The notes below the pieces were generated by a model, which searched no databases, was not told the DNA's origin, and saw only the letters and a list, made by a program, of their open reading frames with translations. Of a DNA stretch of 33,142 bases, positions 16,349 to 25,342 are shown piece after piece. A program made the position numbers and the translations under genes. Every line of letters begins with the position of its first letter. Position 1 is the first letter of the stretch. Source of the DNA: Hydromicrobium sp964415365 (GTDB lineage: Bacteria > Actinomycetota > Humimicrobiia > Humimicrobiales > Humimicrobiaceae); NCBI GenBank assembly GCA_964415365.1, contig CAYPYW010000025.1, positions 1-33,142 of the forward strand. The letters run 5' to 3'.

Positions 16349-17815
16349 ATGAAAGCTGATAAAAGTAAATCAAAGTCAAAGCAAAAAAAAGATTTAGAAA
16401 AACTCAAAGAAAATGAAAGATATTTCAGATCACTTATTGAAAATGCTTCGGATATAATATATAGATATAAATTGTTTCCTGAATTAGAGTATGAATATAT
16501 AAGTCCTTCCGTAAAGAGAAATCTTGGTTATGAACCTGAACAGTATTACGCTAATCCCAGATTTAATTATAAAATTGTCCACTCCGATGACAGGAGCACC
16601 CTTAGGAAAATATACAGTGGCGATTTCAATTTTTCAAAACCTGTAGAGATCCGGTATATTCACAAAAACGGTACAATCGTCTGGTATGAAGAGATGATAA
16701 CCCCATTTTTCAACAAAGAGAGAAAACTGGTTGCGATAGAAAGTGTTATGCATAATATATCTGAAAGAAAGAAGATGGAGGAGCGCCTGTCTTACATGTC
16801 TTTTCACGATAGCCTCACAGATCTTTACAACAGAGCATATTTTGAAGAAGAGCTAAAAAGGCTTGATACTAGAAGGCAGCTTCCGTTGAGTGTTATTGTA
16901 GGTGATATAAATGGATTAAAGCTAATAAATGATGCATTCGGGCATAAGGAAGGTGACGATATACTTAGAAGCTGTGCAAATGTTCTCAAGAGTTGTTGCA
17001 GAGCGGAGGATATAGTTGCAAGGTGGGGAGGAGATGAATTTTCTGTGATACTTCCCAAGAGCAACGAGGAAGTTGCATTAAGTATTGTAAAAAGAATAAA
17101 GGAAAAGAGTGCTAAAGCCAGCGGCGGCAAAATACCTTTAAGTATTTCTCTGGGGATCGCAACAAAGAGTAAAAGCCATCAGGATTTTACAAAGATAATG
17201 AAAAAGGCTGAAGACGATATGTACAGAAACAAACTTATGGAGACAAAGAGTATCATCAGTTCGATAATAGCATCGCTGGAAAGAACATTATTTGAGAAGA
17301 GTATTAAAACTGAAAAGCATACTAAAAGGATAAAAGAAATGGCTCTTCGATTAGGGAGATCCATAAAGTTGTCCCCAAGTGAAATTGATGAGTTATCCCT
17401 ATTGGCTACAATTCATGATATTGGTAAAGTGGCGATTCTCGATGTCATATTAAATAAAAAAGAAAACTTGAGTAAAAGGGAATGGGAAACAATAAAGAGA
17501 CATCCTGAAATTGGTTATCGTATTGCAGTCTCATCCAATCAGCTTTCAAGTATTGCCGAATATATTTTAACTGTTCATGAGTGGTGGAACGGAAATGGTT
17601 ATCCCCAGGGACTAAAAGGGGAGAACATACCTGTTCTGTCAAGGATAATAGCCATAGTCGATGCCTATGAGGTTATGATAACCGGGAGACCATATAAGAA
17701 AGCAATCAGCAAGGAGGAAGCAATAGCAGAACTGGAGAAATGCAGTGGTACTCAATTTGATCCTGATCTGGTAAAAAGATTTATAGAAATTTTAAAGAGC
17801 AGTAGTAAGTATTAA
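16349..17815 (+). CDS. PAS-GGDEF-HD-GYP cyclic-di-GMP enzyme
   Basis: A 488-residue cytoplasmic signalling enzyme. A PAS domain (about 22-140) is followed by a GGDEF domain (about 145-305) with an intact active site, GGDEF at 227-231, and a product-inhibition I-site R218-AE-D221 exactly five residues before it. The HD-GYP phosphodiesterase domain (about 310-480) keeps H356-D357 (HDIGK), H385 (RHPEIGY), GYP at 417-419 and D438 (VDAYE). The usual HHE is V409-H410-E, so one metal ligand of trinuclear HD-GYP enzymes is missing. It may both make and break c-di-GMP, gated by the PAS ligand. ATG 16349 is preferred to the in-frame TTG two codons earlier. The MshEN glycosyltransferase in the window is a plausible effector. 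Confidence 0.9.
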   Translation: MKADKSKSKSKQKKDLEKLKENERYFRSLIENASDIIYRYKLFPELEYEYISPSVKRNLGYEPEQYYANPRFNYKIVHSDDRSTLRKIYSGDFNFSKPVEIRYIHKNGTIVWYEEMITPFFNKERKLVAIESVMHNISERKKMEERLSYMSFHDSLTDLYNRAYFEEELKRLDTRRQLPLSVIVGDINGLKLINDAFGHKEGDDILRSCANVLKSCCRAEDIVARWGGDEFSVILPKSNEEVALSIVKRIKEKSAKASGGKIPLSISLGIATKSKSHQDFTKIMKKAEDDMYRNKLMETKSIISSIIASLERTLFEKSIKTEKHTKRIKEMALRLGRSIKLSPSEIDELSLLATIHDIGKVAILDVILNKKENLSKREWETIKRHPEIGYRIAVSSNQLSSIAEYILTVHEWWNGNGYPQGLKGENIPVLSRIIAIVDAYEVMITGRPYKKAISKEEAIAELEKCSGTQFDPDLVKRFIEILKSSSKY

Positions 17816-17903
17816 TTGATTGAAGTTATTTTTTGAAGCCACACACTTGAGATTAAGAATTAACTTCCAGATAAAAAAGTAACTAACCATGAAAGGATGT
17901 TGG

Positions 17904-19145
17904 GTGCATAAAAAGAAGAAAAATTTGACTATATCAGGTATTGGATGTTCATTAGTTGACTATCTATATACAAATATTGACTTTAACGACCCTGCTATTC
18001 TTCCCTATTTTTCCAGGAAAACGTATGATGGTGGTCTAATACCAGGAGGTCTGGTTTTTGTAGATGAGCTCGAAAAATACTCCGGGCTTCCTATTGATCA
18101 AATACTTAACATAATTGCAAAAGGCAAAGGGCCTGAGGCTATTAATTTGGGGGGTCCGGCAATTGTTGCACTGATTAATTGTGCGCAAATGCTAAGCTTC
18201 CTTCCTGTAGATATAAGGTATTATGGGCAGATGGGAAATGACGATACAGCAGAACATATCAAGAATATTCTTAAAAAAACACCTTTGAATTTTAATAATT
18301 ATCGCCAGGTGGATGGCAGCACACCAAGTACTTATGTATTTTCGGATCCTGATTATGATAATGGTCATGGTGAGAGAATATTTGTTAATAATATTGGGGT
18401 TGCTGGTAAATTTACCACAAATGATATTCCAGATCATTTTTTTGATGGCCAGATACTTTTTTTCGGGGCAACTGCATTGGTTCCCAAGATTCATGATAAT
18501 CTCAGTGTTTTACTGAAAAAGGGAAAGAAGGCAGGATGTATGAATATAGTAACAACTGTTTATGATTTTCGTAATGCAAAGAAAAATCCAGATTCAAAGT
18601 GGCCTTTAGGTGATGATGATGGTAAATATGAAAATATTGATCTACTAATCACTGATTATGAAGAAGCACTTAATTTAAGTGGCTCTAAAAGTATTGATGA
18701 TGCAGTTGATTTTTTTATAAGAAAGCAGACTCCTGCGTTTATTATTACAAATGGGCCTAATCCAGTATATATGTATTCCAGCGGCAAGTTCTTTCAAGGA
18801 ACAGGTGTAGTAACATTACCTGTTTCAGAATATGTTAGCGGTATTTTAAAAACAGAAAACAAGACTATCGGGGATACAACGGGCTGCGGCGATAATCTTG
18901 TCGGTGGTGTACTAGCCTCAATCACTTATCAGCTATTGAAAATGAAATCACAATCTATAGATCTTCGTACGGCATGCGCATGGGGTGTTGCATCCGGAGG
19001 TTTTGCGTGTTTTTATCTGGGAGGTACTTATCTGGAAAGATATACTGGTGAAAAAAGAGAAAAGATTAAATTGATTTTTGACAAGTACCAGAAACAGATA
19101 GAAAATATTTTTACCTGCGTGCACAATGATTTTGGTTGCGACTAA
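17904..19145 (+). CDS. PfkB-family carbohydrate kinase
   Basis: A ribokinase/PfkB-type sugar kinase of about 413 residues, longer than the usual 300-350. The C-terminal signature IGDTTGCGDNLVGG holds the catalytic Asp (Asp340 from the GTG start) in an anion hole where GAGD is normal but GCGD appears here. The N-terminal GIGCSLVDYLYTN resembles the start of the PfkB fold, and INLGGPAIVAL is the substrate-side glycine motif. The sugar cannot be named. GTG 17904 is chosen because AAGGA lies six bases upstream; an in-frame ATG at 17889 has no ribosome binding site. It converges on the dehydrogenase operon and probably phosphorylates a sugar or polyol handled by the neighbouring genes. Confidence 0.85.
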   Translation: MHKKKKNLTISGIGCSLVDYLYTNIDFNDPAILPYFSRKTYDGGLIPGGLVFVDELEKYSGLPIDQILNIIAKGKGPEAINLGGPAIVALINCAQMLSFLPVDIRYYGQMGNDDTAEHIKNILKKTPLNFNNYRQVDGSTPSTYVFSDPDYDNGHGERIFVNNIGVAGKFTTNDIPDHFFDGQILFFGATALVPKIHDNLSVLLKKGKKAGCMNIVTTVYDFRNAKKNPDSKWPLGDDDGKYENIDLLITDYEEALNLSGSKSIDDAVDFFIRKQTPAFIITNGPNPVYMYSSGKFFQGTGVVTLPVSEYVSGILKTENKTIGDTTGCGDNLVGGVLASITYQLLKMKSQSIDLRTACAWGVASGGFACFYLGGTYLERYTGEKREKIKLIFDKYQKQIENIFTCVHNDFGCD

Positions 19146-19242
19146 CGTAGATTGGGAAATCGTTGAGTCCCTGGATAATAGAGGTATTTATTCAGAGTTT
19201 TACAACAGGCATGGAGAAGGATTACGGCAATCAATCTTTTAA
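19126..19242 (+). other. Small ORF or frameshifted C-terminal extension of the PfkB kinase
   Basis: A 38-codon frame (MILVATNVDWEIV...RHGEGLRQSIF) overlaps the last 20 bases of the kinase gene in another frame and the last 12 bases of the convergent dehydrogenase gene. Its composition (DNRGIYSEFYNRHGEG) looks protein-like, unlike random AT-rich DNA. It could be the original end of the kinase, displaced by a frameshift, or chance. No ribosome binding site is evident. Confidence 0.25.
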
Positions 19243-20520
19243 ATTTTCTTCTAAAAATTTATCTTCTTTTTCTTTGTCCCAGTAATCTACCGTTTTTAAA
19301 TCTGTCTGTTTGACATGCGGGTATAGAATAGCTTTACCCTGAATCTGATTATTTTTTATCATATTTAAAACCTTAATCGAATTATCAATGCTTCCTACTG
19401 CTGCAACGTAATTTCCTGTGTCGATATCATTATTATTAATGGCCCCTAAAGTTTCGATATAATCTGCCAGGTCACCACCAGAAGAACCGACAGCTTTTAT
19501 TTCTTCATAATGAACTTTTATATTATCAATTTCCAGTAACGAATCTTCTTTTTTTAAGCCCCCAAATAAATTTATAACCCCACCAAAACCAAGCCATTTA
19601 AAAGCTTCCTGTTGAACTTGCTTGATTCCTACTGCCAGTATTATATCGTCCGCCATTTTGCCATCTGATACGTTGGTTAATAAATCATAAATCTTATCCG
19701 GAGTTACTGTTATCAATGTTATTCCTTTTTTCACTGCCTTAGGTTTTAATACTTTGTTAACCCAGTTTAATCTTTCCTCCAGCAGATCATTTACTATTAA
19801 AATTTTGGGTTTAAATCTCATTGCTAACTCTATATGTATTAATCCCATGGTACCGGCTCCAACTACAATACAGATCCCTCCTTCTTTTATCCCCAATTTT
19901 ACATATCTTGGAGACTCTGGGTGGTCTTTATAAAAATGAATATGACGGGTTTGAGCTGATATAACACACGAGATAGGTTCAGCCATTGATACCGCAAAAT
20001 AAGTCAAATTATTATCTGGCAAAGGCACCAGGCAACCACCTTCTATTACCTCTTCCTGAATCAAAATGTATTCAGCCAATAAACCAGATAAGGTATATCC
20101 AACTGCTGTTTTTTCCATGCCTTTACCATTATTATTATATCTTTCAAGATAGTTTATCGGCTTATGATCAACTGCTGGCTGGATTCCGTAACGTTTACCT
20201 ATAAAATACTTGCCTTCAAGCTCCTTTCCAACTTTTACTATTGTCAGAGAACCTTCATCTCCCAGGATAGTAGGCCATTTTGCCGGATCCCATCCATTAA
20301 AGTGTTTGTGCCGGGCACCTTGTTCGACTATTTTTAATATTGATGTACAAACACCTGCGGCATCTACACGTGCTAATAATTGTCCTGGACCTACTGCCGG
20401 AACTGGCACTTCCTTTATTGAAATATTTTCAAATCCGGTTCCGGATAATACTGTTGCTTTCATTCTCTCCGGGATTTTATAATCCTGAAAATCATGTATA
20501 TATTTTTTCAGTTTACTCAT
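19231..20520 (-). CDS. Zinc-type medium-chain dehydrogenase with an altered zinc ligand
   Basis: A 429-residue medium-chain dehydrogenase/reductase relative. It has the N-terminal GroES-like fold (MKATVLSGTGF...VPVPAVGPGQLLARVDAAGVC), a Rossmann NAD(P)-binding core at GAGTMG and the AEPISCVISAQ linker typical of polyol dehydrogenases. Cys58 matches the first catalytic zinc ligand, but the GHE motif is GDE (D88-E89), so the His ligand is an Asp. ATG 20520 is chosen because AAGGA lies seven bases upstream; the open frame extends further to 20583 without a ribosome binding site. It follows the mannitol-1-phosphate dehydrogenase homologue by 10 bases in one operon. The likely role is oxidation of a polyol or sugar alcohol; the substrate is unknown. 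Confidence 0.85.
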   Translation of the reverse strand: MSKLKKYIHDFQDYKIPERMKATVLSGTGFENISIKEVPVPAVGPGQLLARVDAAGVCTSILKIVEQGARHKHFNGWDPAKWPTILGDEGSLTIVKVGKELEGKYFIGKRYGIQPAVDHKPINYLERYNNNGKGMEKTAVGYTLSGLLAEYILIQEEVIEGGCLVPLPDNNLTYFAVSMAEPISCVISAQTRHIHFYKDHPESPRYVKLGIKEGGICIVVGAGTMGLIHIELAMRFKPKILIVNDLLEERLNWVNKVLKPKAVKKGITLITVTPDKIYDLLTNVSDGKMADDIILAVGIKQVQQEAFKWLGFGGVINLFGGLKKEDSLLEIDNIKVHYEEIKAVGSSGGDLADYIETLGAINNNDIDTGNYVAAVGSIDNSIKVLNMIKNNQIQGKAILYPHVKQTDLKTVDYWDKEKEDKFLEENLKD

Positions 20521-20530
20521 ATATAGTTCC

Positions 20531-21733
20531 TTATACCTTGTATAATATTTTGATTTCTTCTGAATATTTTTCGCATTTTGCAATTATATCCTTATACTTA
20601 CTCCTATCAAATCCGCATACATTTACCAGTATGTATTCTATGCCATTATTAAAATACTTCGAAACAAATTCAGTATCTCTATCAAACGTAGCACCTGATT
20701 CATCAGTAGCCCTAAAATAAAACCCGCAAACCAAGACATAAAGGATTTTATCCACATTCATATTGTGCTTTAGCCCTTTTTTTATAGCTCCGACCAATCT
20801 ATCCTCCGGTCCTAATTTTCTTAATAGGTCTCTTCCTACTCTATAAAGTGTATCGCCCAGGGCCTTATTCATAAATCGTTTTAATAAATCGTCAATATGA
20901 TCTTCCAGATCTTTCTTTGTAAACTCGCCAGGATATTCTTTCATTAATATTTCTGATGCTTGTATCATTGTTTCTTTAGTTTGATTGTATAATTCTTTTA
21001 CAGCCAATGCCTCATACAGATATATAAATTTTTTATTATATAAATATCCCCGGTATGCAATCGTTGCATGGCCAAGATTATGAATAAATGACTTTCTGTC
21101 AACCCATGCCTTCATGTTATCTTTTGGGCAAAGACCTTTAACATCTGGTATTGGATTTTTAAAAGCTTTTTTATCTAAGATTAGGCTGTTGTATGGTTCA
21201 GCAAAAACTTGTAGTATATCTTCATCCATGTCTTTTTTTGACATTATTGGTACCATTTTGCCAATACTGGTTTCTACAAGTCCAACTAATTTTTTTAAAG
21301 GATAATTATTTCCAACAATTTTTCTTATCTCTTGTTCGAAATATTCTGCTGCATCTCTCATATTCTCTGCTATTATTATATCGAGAGGAAGATTTTTATC
21401 TTCACTATATCTTTTAATTAATCCTAGTGCCATTAAAGGAATAATATGAGGCAAAGCATTGTTACCAACCGAAGTTGCAACAATATCGGCAGTACTTACT
21501 TCTTCTACTACTTTTTCTTTGTCTGATGCTAAAACACCGCACACATTAGTAATTTTTATTGTTTCTTCTTTGTCACCCTTTATAACAATATTGTAAGATC
21601 TTCTTTTATTTAGTGCCTCAATTATTGGTCCTGAGATATCTATGAAAACTACTTTGTAACCAGAGCGACTAAATAATTGTCCAACAAACGATCGTCCAAT
21701 TTTACCGGCTCCAAATAAAACTAGTTTTTTCAT
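20531..21733 (-). CDS. Mannitol-1-phosphate 5-dehydrogenase-like polyol dehydrogenase
   Basis: A 400-residue member of the long-chain mannitol dehydrogenase family. The Rossmann motif is GAGKIGRSF at 8-16, and the family catalytic motif KxxxxNxxH is complete as K214-SFIH-N219-LG-H222. The length is close to MtlD (about 380), shorter than free-mannitol dehydrogenases (about 490), so a phosphorylated substrate is likelier. No mannitol PTS is present, and the neighbouring kinase could supply a phosphorylated polyol. ATG 21733 is chosen for its excellent AAAGGAG site; an in-frame TTG 17 codons upstream adds a non-homologous leader. The operon order is deoR, this gene, then the zinc dehydrogenase. 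Confidence 0.85.
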   Translation of the reverse strand: MKKLVLFGAGKIGRSFVGQLFSRSGYKVVFIDISGPIIEALNKRRSYNIVIKGDKEETIKITNVCGVLASDKEKVVEEVSTADIVATSVGNNALPHIIPLMALGLIKRYSEDKNLPLDIIIAENMRDAAEYFEQEIRKIVGNNYPLKKLVGLVETSIGKMVPIMSKKDMDEDILQVFAEPYNSLILDKKAFKNPIPDVKGLCPKDNMKAWVDRKSFIHNLGHATIAYRGYLYNKKFIYLYEALAVKELYNQTKETMIQASEILMKEYPGEFTKKDLEDHIDDLLKRFMNKALGDTLYRVGRDLLRKLGPEDRLVGAIKKGLKHNMNVDKILYVLVCGFYFRATDESGATFDRDTEFVSKYFNNGIEYILVNVCGFDRSKYKDIIAKCEKYSEEIKILYKV

Positions 21734-21824
21734 TAGTATTTGCTCCTTTATAGCTCTAACAAGTTTTTCTGTATCATTGGGCAACCTCTTTATTGAGATT
21801 TAGGGAATGTATAAAATATTTTCA

Positions 21825-22586
21825 TTAATGAATTATTTCAATTCCAAGATCTTTTAACTTATTTAAAAAATCTATATCTGCCTCACTATTAGTAATTAGG
21901 GTATCAATTGTTTCAACGGGTGCTACGAAATTCATTGAAACATGGCCAAGTTTTGAATGGTCACAGAGAGCAATAACTTTTTTAGCACATTTTATAATTT
22001 CCATTTTAGTTTTTGCTTCAATCTGGTCTACAGCGGTGATACCTCTTTGAATATCAAGACCTGAAATGCCGATAAAAGCTTTATCAACATTTAGATTTTG
22101 GAAAGCGTAGTCTGCAATAGGACCAATAAGTGAATGCGTATCAGTTCTTAAAATACCGCCGCTTAAGATTATTTTATATTCGGGATTAGTTTTACTCAGC
22201 ATTATCGCAATATCACAACTGTTTGTAACCAGAGTCAAATTCTTCCTGTTGGTTAAATAGACAGCAGTCTGGTAGCCAGTTGTTCCAGCCTCGATAAGTA
22301 TAACATCATCCTCGTCAACTAGCTTTGCCGCGGCAAGTGCTATTTTCTTTTTTTCCTCTATAAATTTTTCTTTCTGGGTATCAAACCTTAATTCTTTACC
22401 AACAGGAATGACACCAATTGCCCCTCCATGAGTTCTTCGCAGGAGTTTCTTTTTGGCTAGTTTGTCCAGATCTCTTCTTATTGTAGTTTCAGAAACATTT
22501 AACACTCTAGCAGTCTCTATAGCAGAAATACTTCCAGTTTTTTTTAGCATATTTAAAATATGTTCTCTTCTTTCTTCTCCTAACAA
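21825..22586 (-). CDS. DeoR-family transcriptional repressor
   Basis: A 253-residue DeoR/GlpR-type regulator. The N-terminal winged HTH (about 1-57) has the classic MLGEERREHILNMLKKTGSIS and VSETTIRRDLDKLAKKKLLRRTHGGA. The C-terminal sensor domain (about 75-250) is a ribose-5-phosphate isomerase-like fold that usually binds a phosphorylated sugar, with EAGTTGYQTA and NSCDIAIMLS motifs. It is the first gene of the minus-strand polyol operon (AAAGGGAGC ribosome binding site) and divergent from the aminotransferase operon, so it probably represses both until a sugar phosphate appears. Its inducer is unknown. Confidence 0.92.
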   Translation of the reverse strand: MLGEERREHILNMLKKTGSISAIETARVLNVSETTIRRDLDKLAKKKLLRRTHGGAIGVIPVGKELRFDTQKEKFIEEKKKIALAAAKLVDEDDVILIEAGTTGYQTAVYLTNRKNLTLVTNSCDIAIMLSKTNPEYKIILSGGILRTDTHSLIGPIADYAFQNLNVDKAFIGISGLDIQRGITAVDQIEAKTKMEIIKCAKKVIALCDHSKLGHVSMNFVAPVETIDTLITNSEADIDFLNKLKDLGIEIIH

Positions 22587-22754
22587 TATTGCTCCCTTTT
22601 ATATTTTTAAAAGCACTTGTAATTTACCATAAAAACCAATATAATGCAAATTAATACAATTAAATGCTATAATTGCATGATAATGAATGTTTATGGAGTT
22701 TTGTGCTATAAGTAAGGTTTAAAAATATAAAATCAAAATAATTAGGAGGAAGAG
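22587..22754. promoter_or_regulatory. Divergent control region between deoR and the aminotransferase operon
   Basis: An imperfect inverted repeat, ATGCAAATT (22644-22652) with AATTGCAT (22671-22678), brackets a plus-strand -10-like TATAAT (22668-22673). ATGC-TATAATT-GCAT forms a second, smaller dyad there. TATAAG in GTGCTATAAG, just before 22720, is another possible -10. These are reasonable DeoR operator candidates. The aminotransferase has a strong TAGGAGGAAGAG ribosome binding site. Confidence 0.45.
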
Positions 22755-24113
22755 ATGAGTTATGATAAAAATTGGGCAAGGATTGATGTAGGTAGCATAC
22801 CAGATATAAGAGTTACACCTCCAGGACCCATGTCGGGAGAACTTCACATAAGAGCGGAAAAGTATATGAAAGGTTATTCATCGCAGGTTAAGCTTTTTCC
22901 TGTAGCATTTGAATCTGGCAGTGGTGTCACATTGACTGATGTAGATGGAAACAGGTATATAGATTTTTCATCAGGAATTTATGTTACAAATTTAGGTCAC
23001 TGCCATCCCAAAATTGTTGAATATATCCAGAAACACACAGGTAAACTTATGAATTGTCATGATTTTACAACAGAAATTAAAACATTATTCCTTGAAAAAT
23101 TGGCTTCAATCACTCCAGGAGATTTAAATGGTATTCAGATGTATTGTGCTGGTACAGAAGCTGTTGAAGCAGCTATGAGAGGTGCAAGGGCTCATACAAA
23201 AAAGCATGAGTTTTTCAGTTTTTACGGAGATTTTCATGGTAAAACTATGGGTTCAGTATCGTTAACCGAGGTGGCAGATTATACAACCGGTCCGAGAGCA
23301 GTAGGCTATCATATGGCACCAAACGGCCATTGCTACCATTGCTATTATGGCAAGACTTATCCCCAGTGCGATATTTATTGTGTTGATGCACTTGAAAGGC
23401 AAATAAGGATGGAGGGAACAGGCAGTACAGCAGGAGTTGTTATGGAGCCAATTCAGGGATGGGGAGGTTCGGTAGTTTACCCGGATGAGTATCTGCCGAA
23501 AATCAGAAGAATGTGTGACAGGCTGGGTATTTTTCTGATTGTGGATGAAGTTTTAACATGCTGTGGCAGAACTGGAAAAATGTTCTGCGTAGATCATTAT
23601 GACGTTGTTCCCGATGTAATTGTTTTGGGTAAGGGTCTTGCAAATGGTTTTCCGTGTACAGCATTTGCAATAAAAGAAGAATATACGGAAGTTTTAGATA
23701 AAATTTCTGCATCAACAAGTTATGGTGGAAATCCAATGGCTGCAGCAGCTGGACTTGCGTCTCTTGAGGTAATTGAGGAAGAAAACATAGTCGAAAAGTC
23801 AGCAAAGCTTGGTTGTTTTATAATGAATATTCTTAAGAAAATGAAAGATAATCACAAGATAATAGGTGAAGTGAGAGGGAAGGGATGTCTGCTTGGAATG
23901 GAACTTGTAAAAGATGTCAACACTAGAGAACCTTTCCCTGAAGCTGGCGCTAAGGTCTACCAGAAGGCATTTAAAAAAGGCGTGGCATGGATACCAGCTA
24001 AATATAATTTAAGGATGTCTCCGCCATTAATCATGGAGGAGGATGTGGCAGCTAAAGCTCTAGATATAATTGATGAGTCTATAACAGAAGTTGAGAAAGA
24101 ATATGGATACTAA
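22755..24113 (+). CDS. Class III PLP-dependent aminotransferase
   Basis: A 452-residue fold-type I aminotransferase of the GABA/ornithine group. It has YCAGTEAVEAAMRGAR (cofactor phosphate region), FHGKTMGS, EPIQGWGG, D264-E265 in LIVDEVLTCCGRTGKM, and the Schiff-base lysine K293 in LGKGLANGFP. A cysteine-rich insert, CYHCYYGKTYPQCDIYC (about 193-209), is shared with one class III branch. The amino donor or substrate cannot be read. It is the first gene of a two-gene operon with a Gfo/Idh/MocA oxidoreductase 13 bases downstream. That pairing suggests transamination of a keto- or amino-polyol. The ATG is set by TAGGAGG just upstream. Confidence 0.9.
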   Translation: MSYDKNWARIDVGSIPDIRVTPPGPMSGELHIRAEKYMKGYSSQVKLFPVAFESGSGVTLTDVDGNRYIDFSSGIYVTNLGHCHPKIVEYIQKHTGKLMNCHDFTTEIKTLFLEKLASITPGDLNGIQMYCAGTEAVEAAMRGARAHTKKHEFFSFYGDFHGKTMGSVSLTEVADYTTGPRAVGYHMAPNGHCYHCYYGKTYPQCDIYCVDALERQIRMEGTGSTAGVVMEPIQGWGGSVVYPDEYLPKIRRMCDRLGIFLIVDEVLTCCGRTGKMFCVDHYDVVPDVIVLGKGLANGFPCTAFAIKEEYTEVLDKISASTSYGGNPMAAAAGLASLEVIEEENIVEKSAKLGCFIMNILKKMKDNHKIIGEVRGKGCLLGMELVKDVNTREPFPEAGAKVYQKAFKKGVAWIPAKYNLRMSPPLIMEEDVAAKALDIIDESITEVEKEYGY

Positions 24114-24126
24114 GGGAGGTTTACGA

Positions 24127-25278
24127 ATGAAAACTTTAGGTGTTGGGATGGTTGGCTATGGTTTTATAGGAAAAGTCCATACATTATCATATCTTAATTT
24201 GCCATTTTACTATAGTCCTGTGCCTGTAAAACTAAAAATGGTTGGGGTGTGTTCATCACCAATTGATGATGCAAATTTAGCAGTCAAGCAGGCTGGCTTT
24301 GAATTTGCTACAGATAATTACAGGGATCTTCTTGCAAGAGATGATATAGATATTATTGAAATTTGTACACCTAATTATTTACATAAAGAGATTATCATAG
24401 AAGCGTTAAATGCCGGAAAGCATATAAACTGTGAAAAGCCACTTGCTATGAGTTTATCTAAAGCTAGAGAAATAATAGATGCTGCAAATTCTCACCCTGA
24501 GTTAATTTCACAGATCACATTTGAATACAGATATCAGCCTGCAATGATGCGGGCTAAGCAACTTATTGATGAAGGGTTTCTGGGCAGAGTTTATAGTGTA
24601 AGGGCTTTATATCTTCATTCGGGTAATTCTGATCCCAGACGGTCTATGTACTGGAAGATGGAGAAAAAATACTGTGGGCAGGGGTCGCTATTTGATCTGG
24701 GCTCTCATGTTATTGATATAGTAAGGTTTCTGGTTGGAGACTATAAGAGGATATTTTCAAGGCTTGAGATATTTATAAAACAAAGGCCGGATGCTGTAAA
24801 TCCTGCAAAGCTTTGTGATGTTGAAGTTGATGATATGGCTATCCTTTTATTTGAGATGGAAAATGGGGCTATTGGGACACTTGAAGCTACAAAGGTTGCA
24901 ACAGGTGCAAATGATGAAGTCAGAATAGAAATCCATGGTGAAAGAGGTGCAATAAGATTTAACAGCATGCAGCCTAATTATCTGGAAGTGTATGATACAA
25001 GGGCAGAGGAAGCACCAATAGGTGGGAGAAGGGGCTTTACTGCAATTGAAACTGTTCAGAGATATCCAAAACCTGCGTTTGCTTTTCCGGGGCCTAAATT
25101 TTCTATAGGCTGGATAAGAGATCACATTGGTAATGCAATGGATTTTATAACCAATGTTGTGGAAAATAAAAAACCTCTTGCAGATATGTATGCTGGGTAC
25201 AAAGTCCAGGAAGTGATGGAGGCGGCTTTAATTTCGGATAAAGAGAAAAGATGGGTGGAGTTGCCAATAAAACTTTAA
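24127..25278 (+). CDS. Gfo/Idh/MocA-family NAD(P)-dependent oxidoreductase
   Basis: A 383-residue dehydrogenase. The N-terminal Rossmann motif is GYGFIGKVH at 11-19, the family signature EKP at 103-105 (NCEKPLAMS) includes the catalytic-type Lys104, and a C-terminal alpha/beta substrate domain has FDLGSHVIDIVRFLVG. Relatives act on inositol, glucose-fructose or amino-sugar substrates. ATG 24127 is chosen because GGGAGG sits in the 13-base gap after the aminotransferase; the frame also extends back to 24091 inside that gene. Co-transcription with an aminotransferase resembles amino-cyclitol or amino-sugar conversion modules, but the substrate is inference. Confidence 0.9.
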   Translation: MKTLGVGMVGYGFIGKVHTLSYLNLPFYYSPVPVKLKMVGVCSSPIDDANLAVKQAGFEFATDNYRDLLARDDIDIIEICTPNYLHKEIIIEALNAGKHINCEKPLAMSLSKAREIIDAANSHPELISQITFEYRYQPAMMRAKQLIDEGFLGRVYSVRALYLHSGNSDPRRSMYWKMEKKYCGQGSLFDLGSHVIDIVRFLVGDYKRIFSRLEIFIKQRPDAVNPAKLCDVEVDDMAILLFEMENGAIGTLEATKVATGANDEVRIEIHGERGAIRFNSMQPNYLEVYDTRAEEAPIGGRRGFTAIETVQRYPKPAFAFPGPKFSIGWIRDHIGNAMDFITNVVENKKPLADMYAGYKVQEVMEAALISDKEKRWVELPIKL

Positions 25279-25342
25279 GAGTTTGATAGTTTTGCAAAGA
25301 AGAGGGTAAGAATATTTTTAAGCAGCATAATTAAACTTACTA

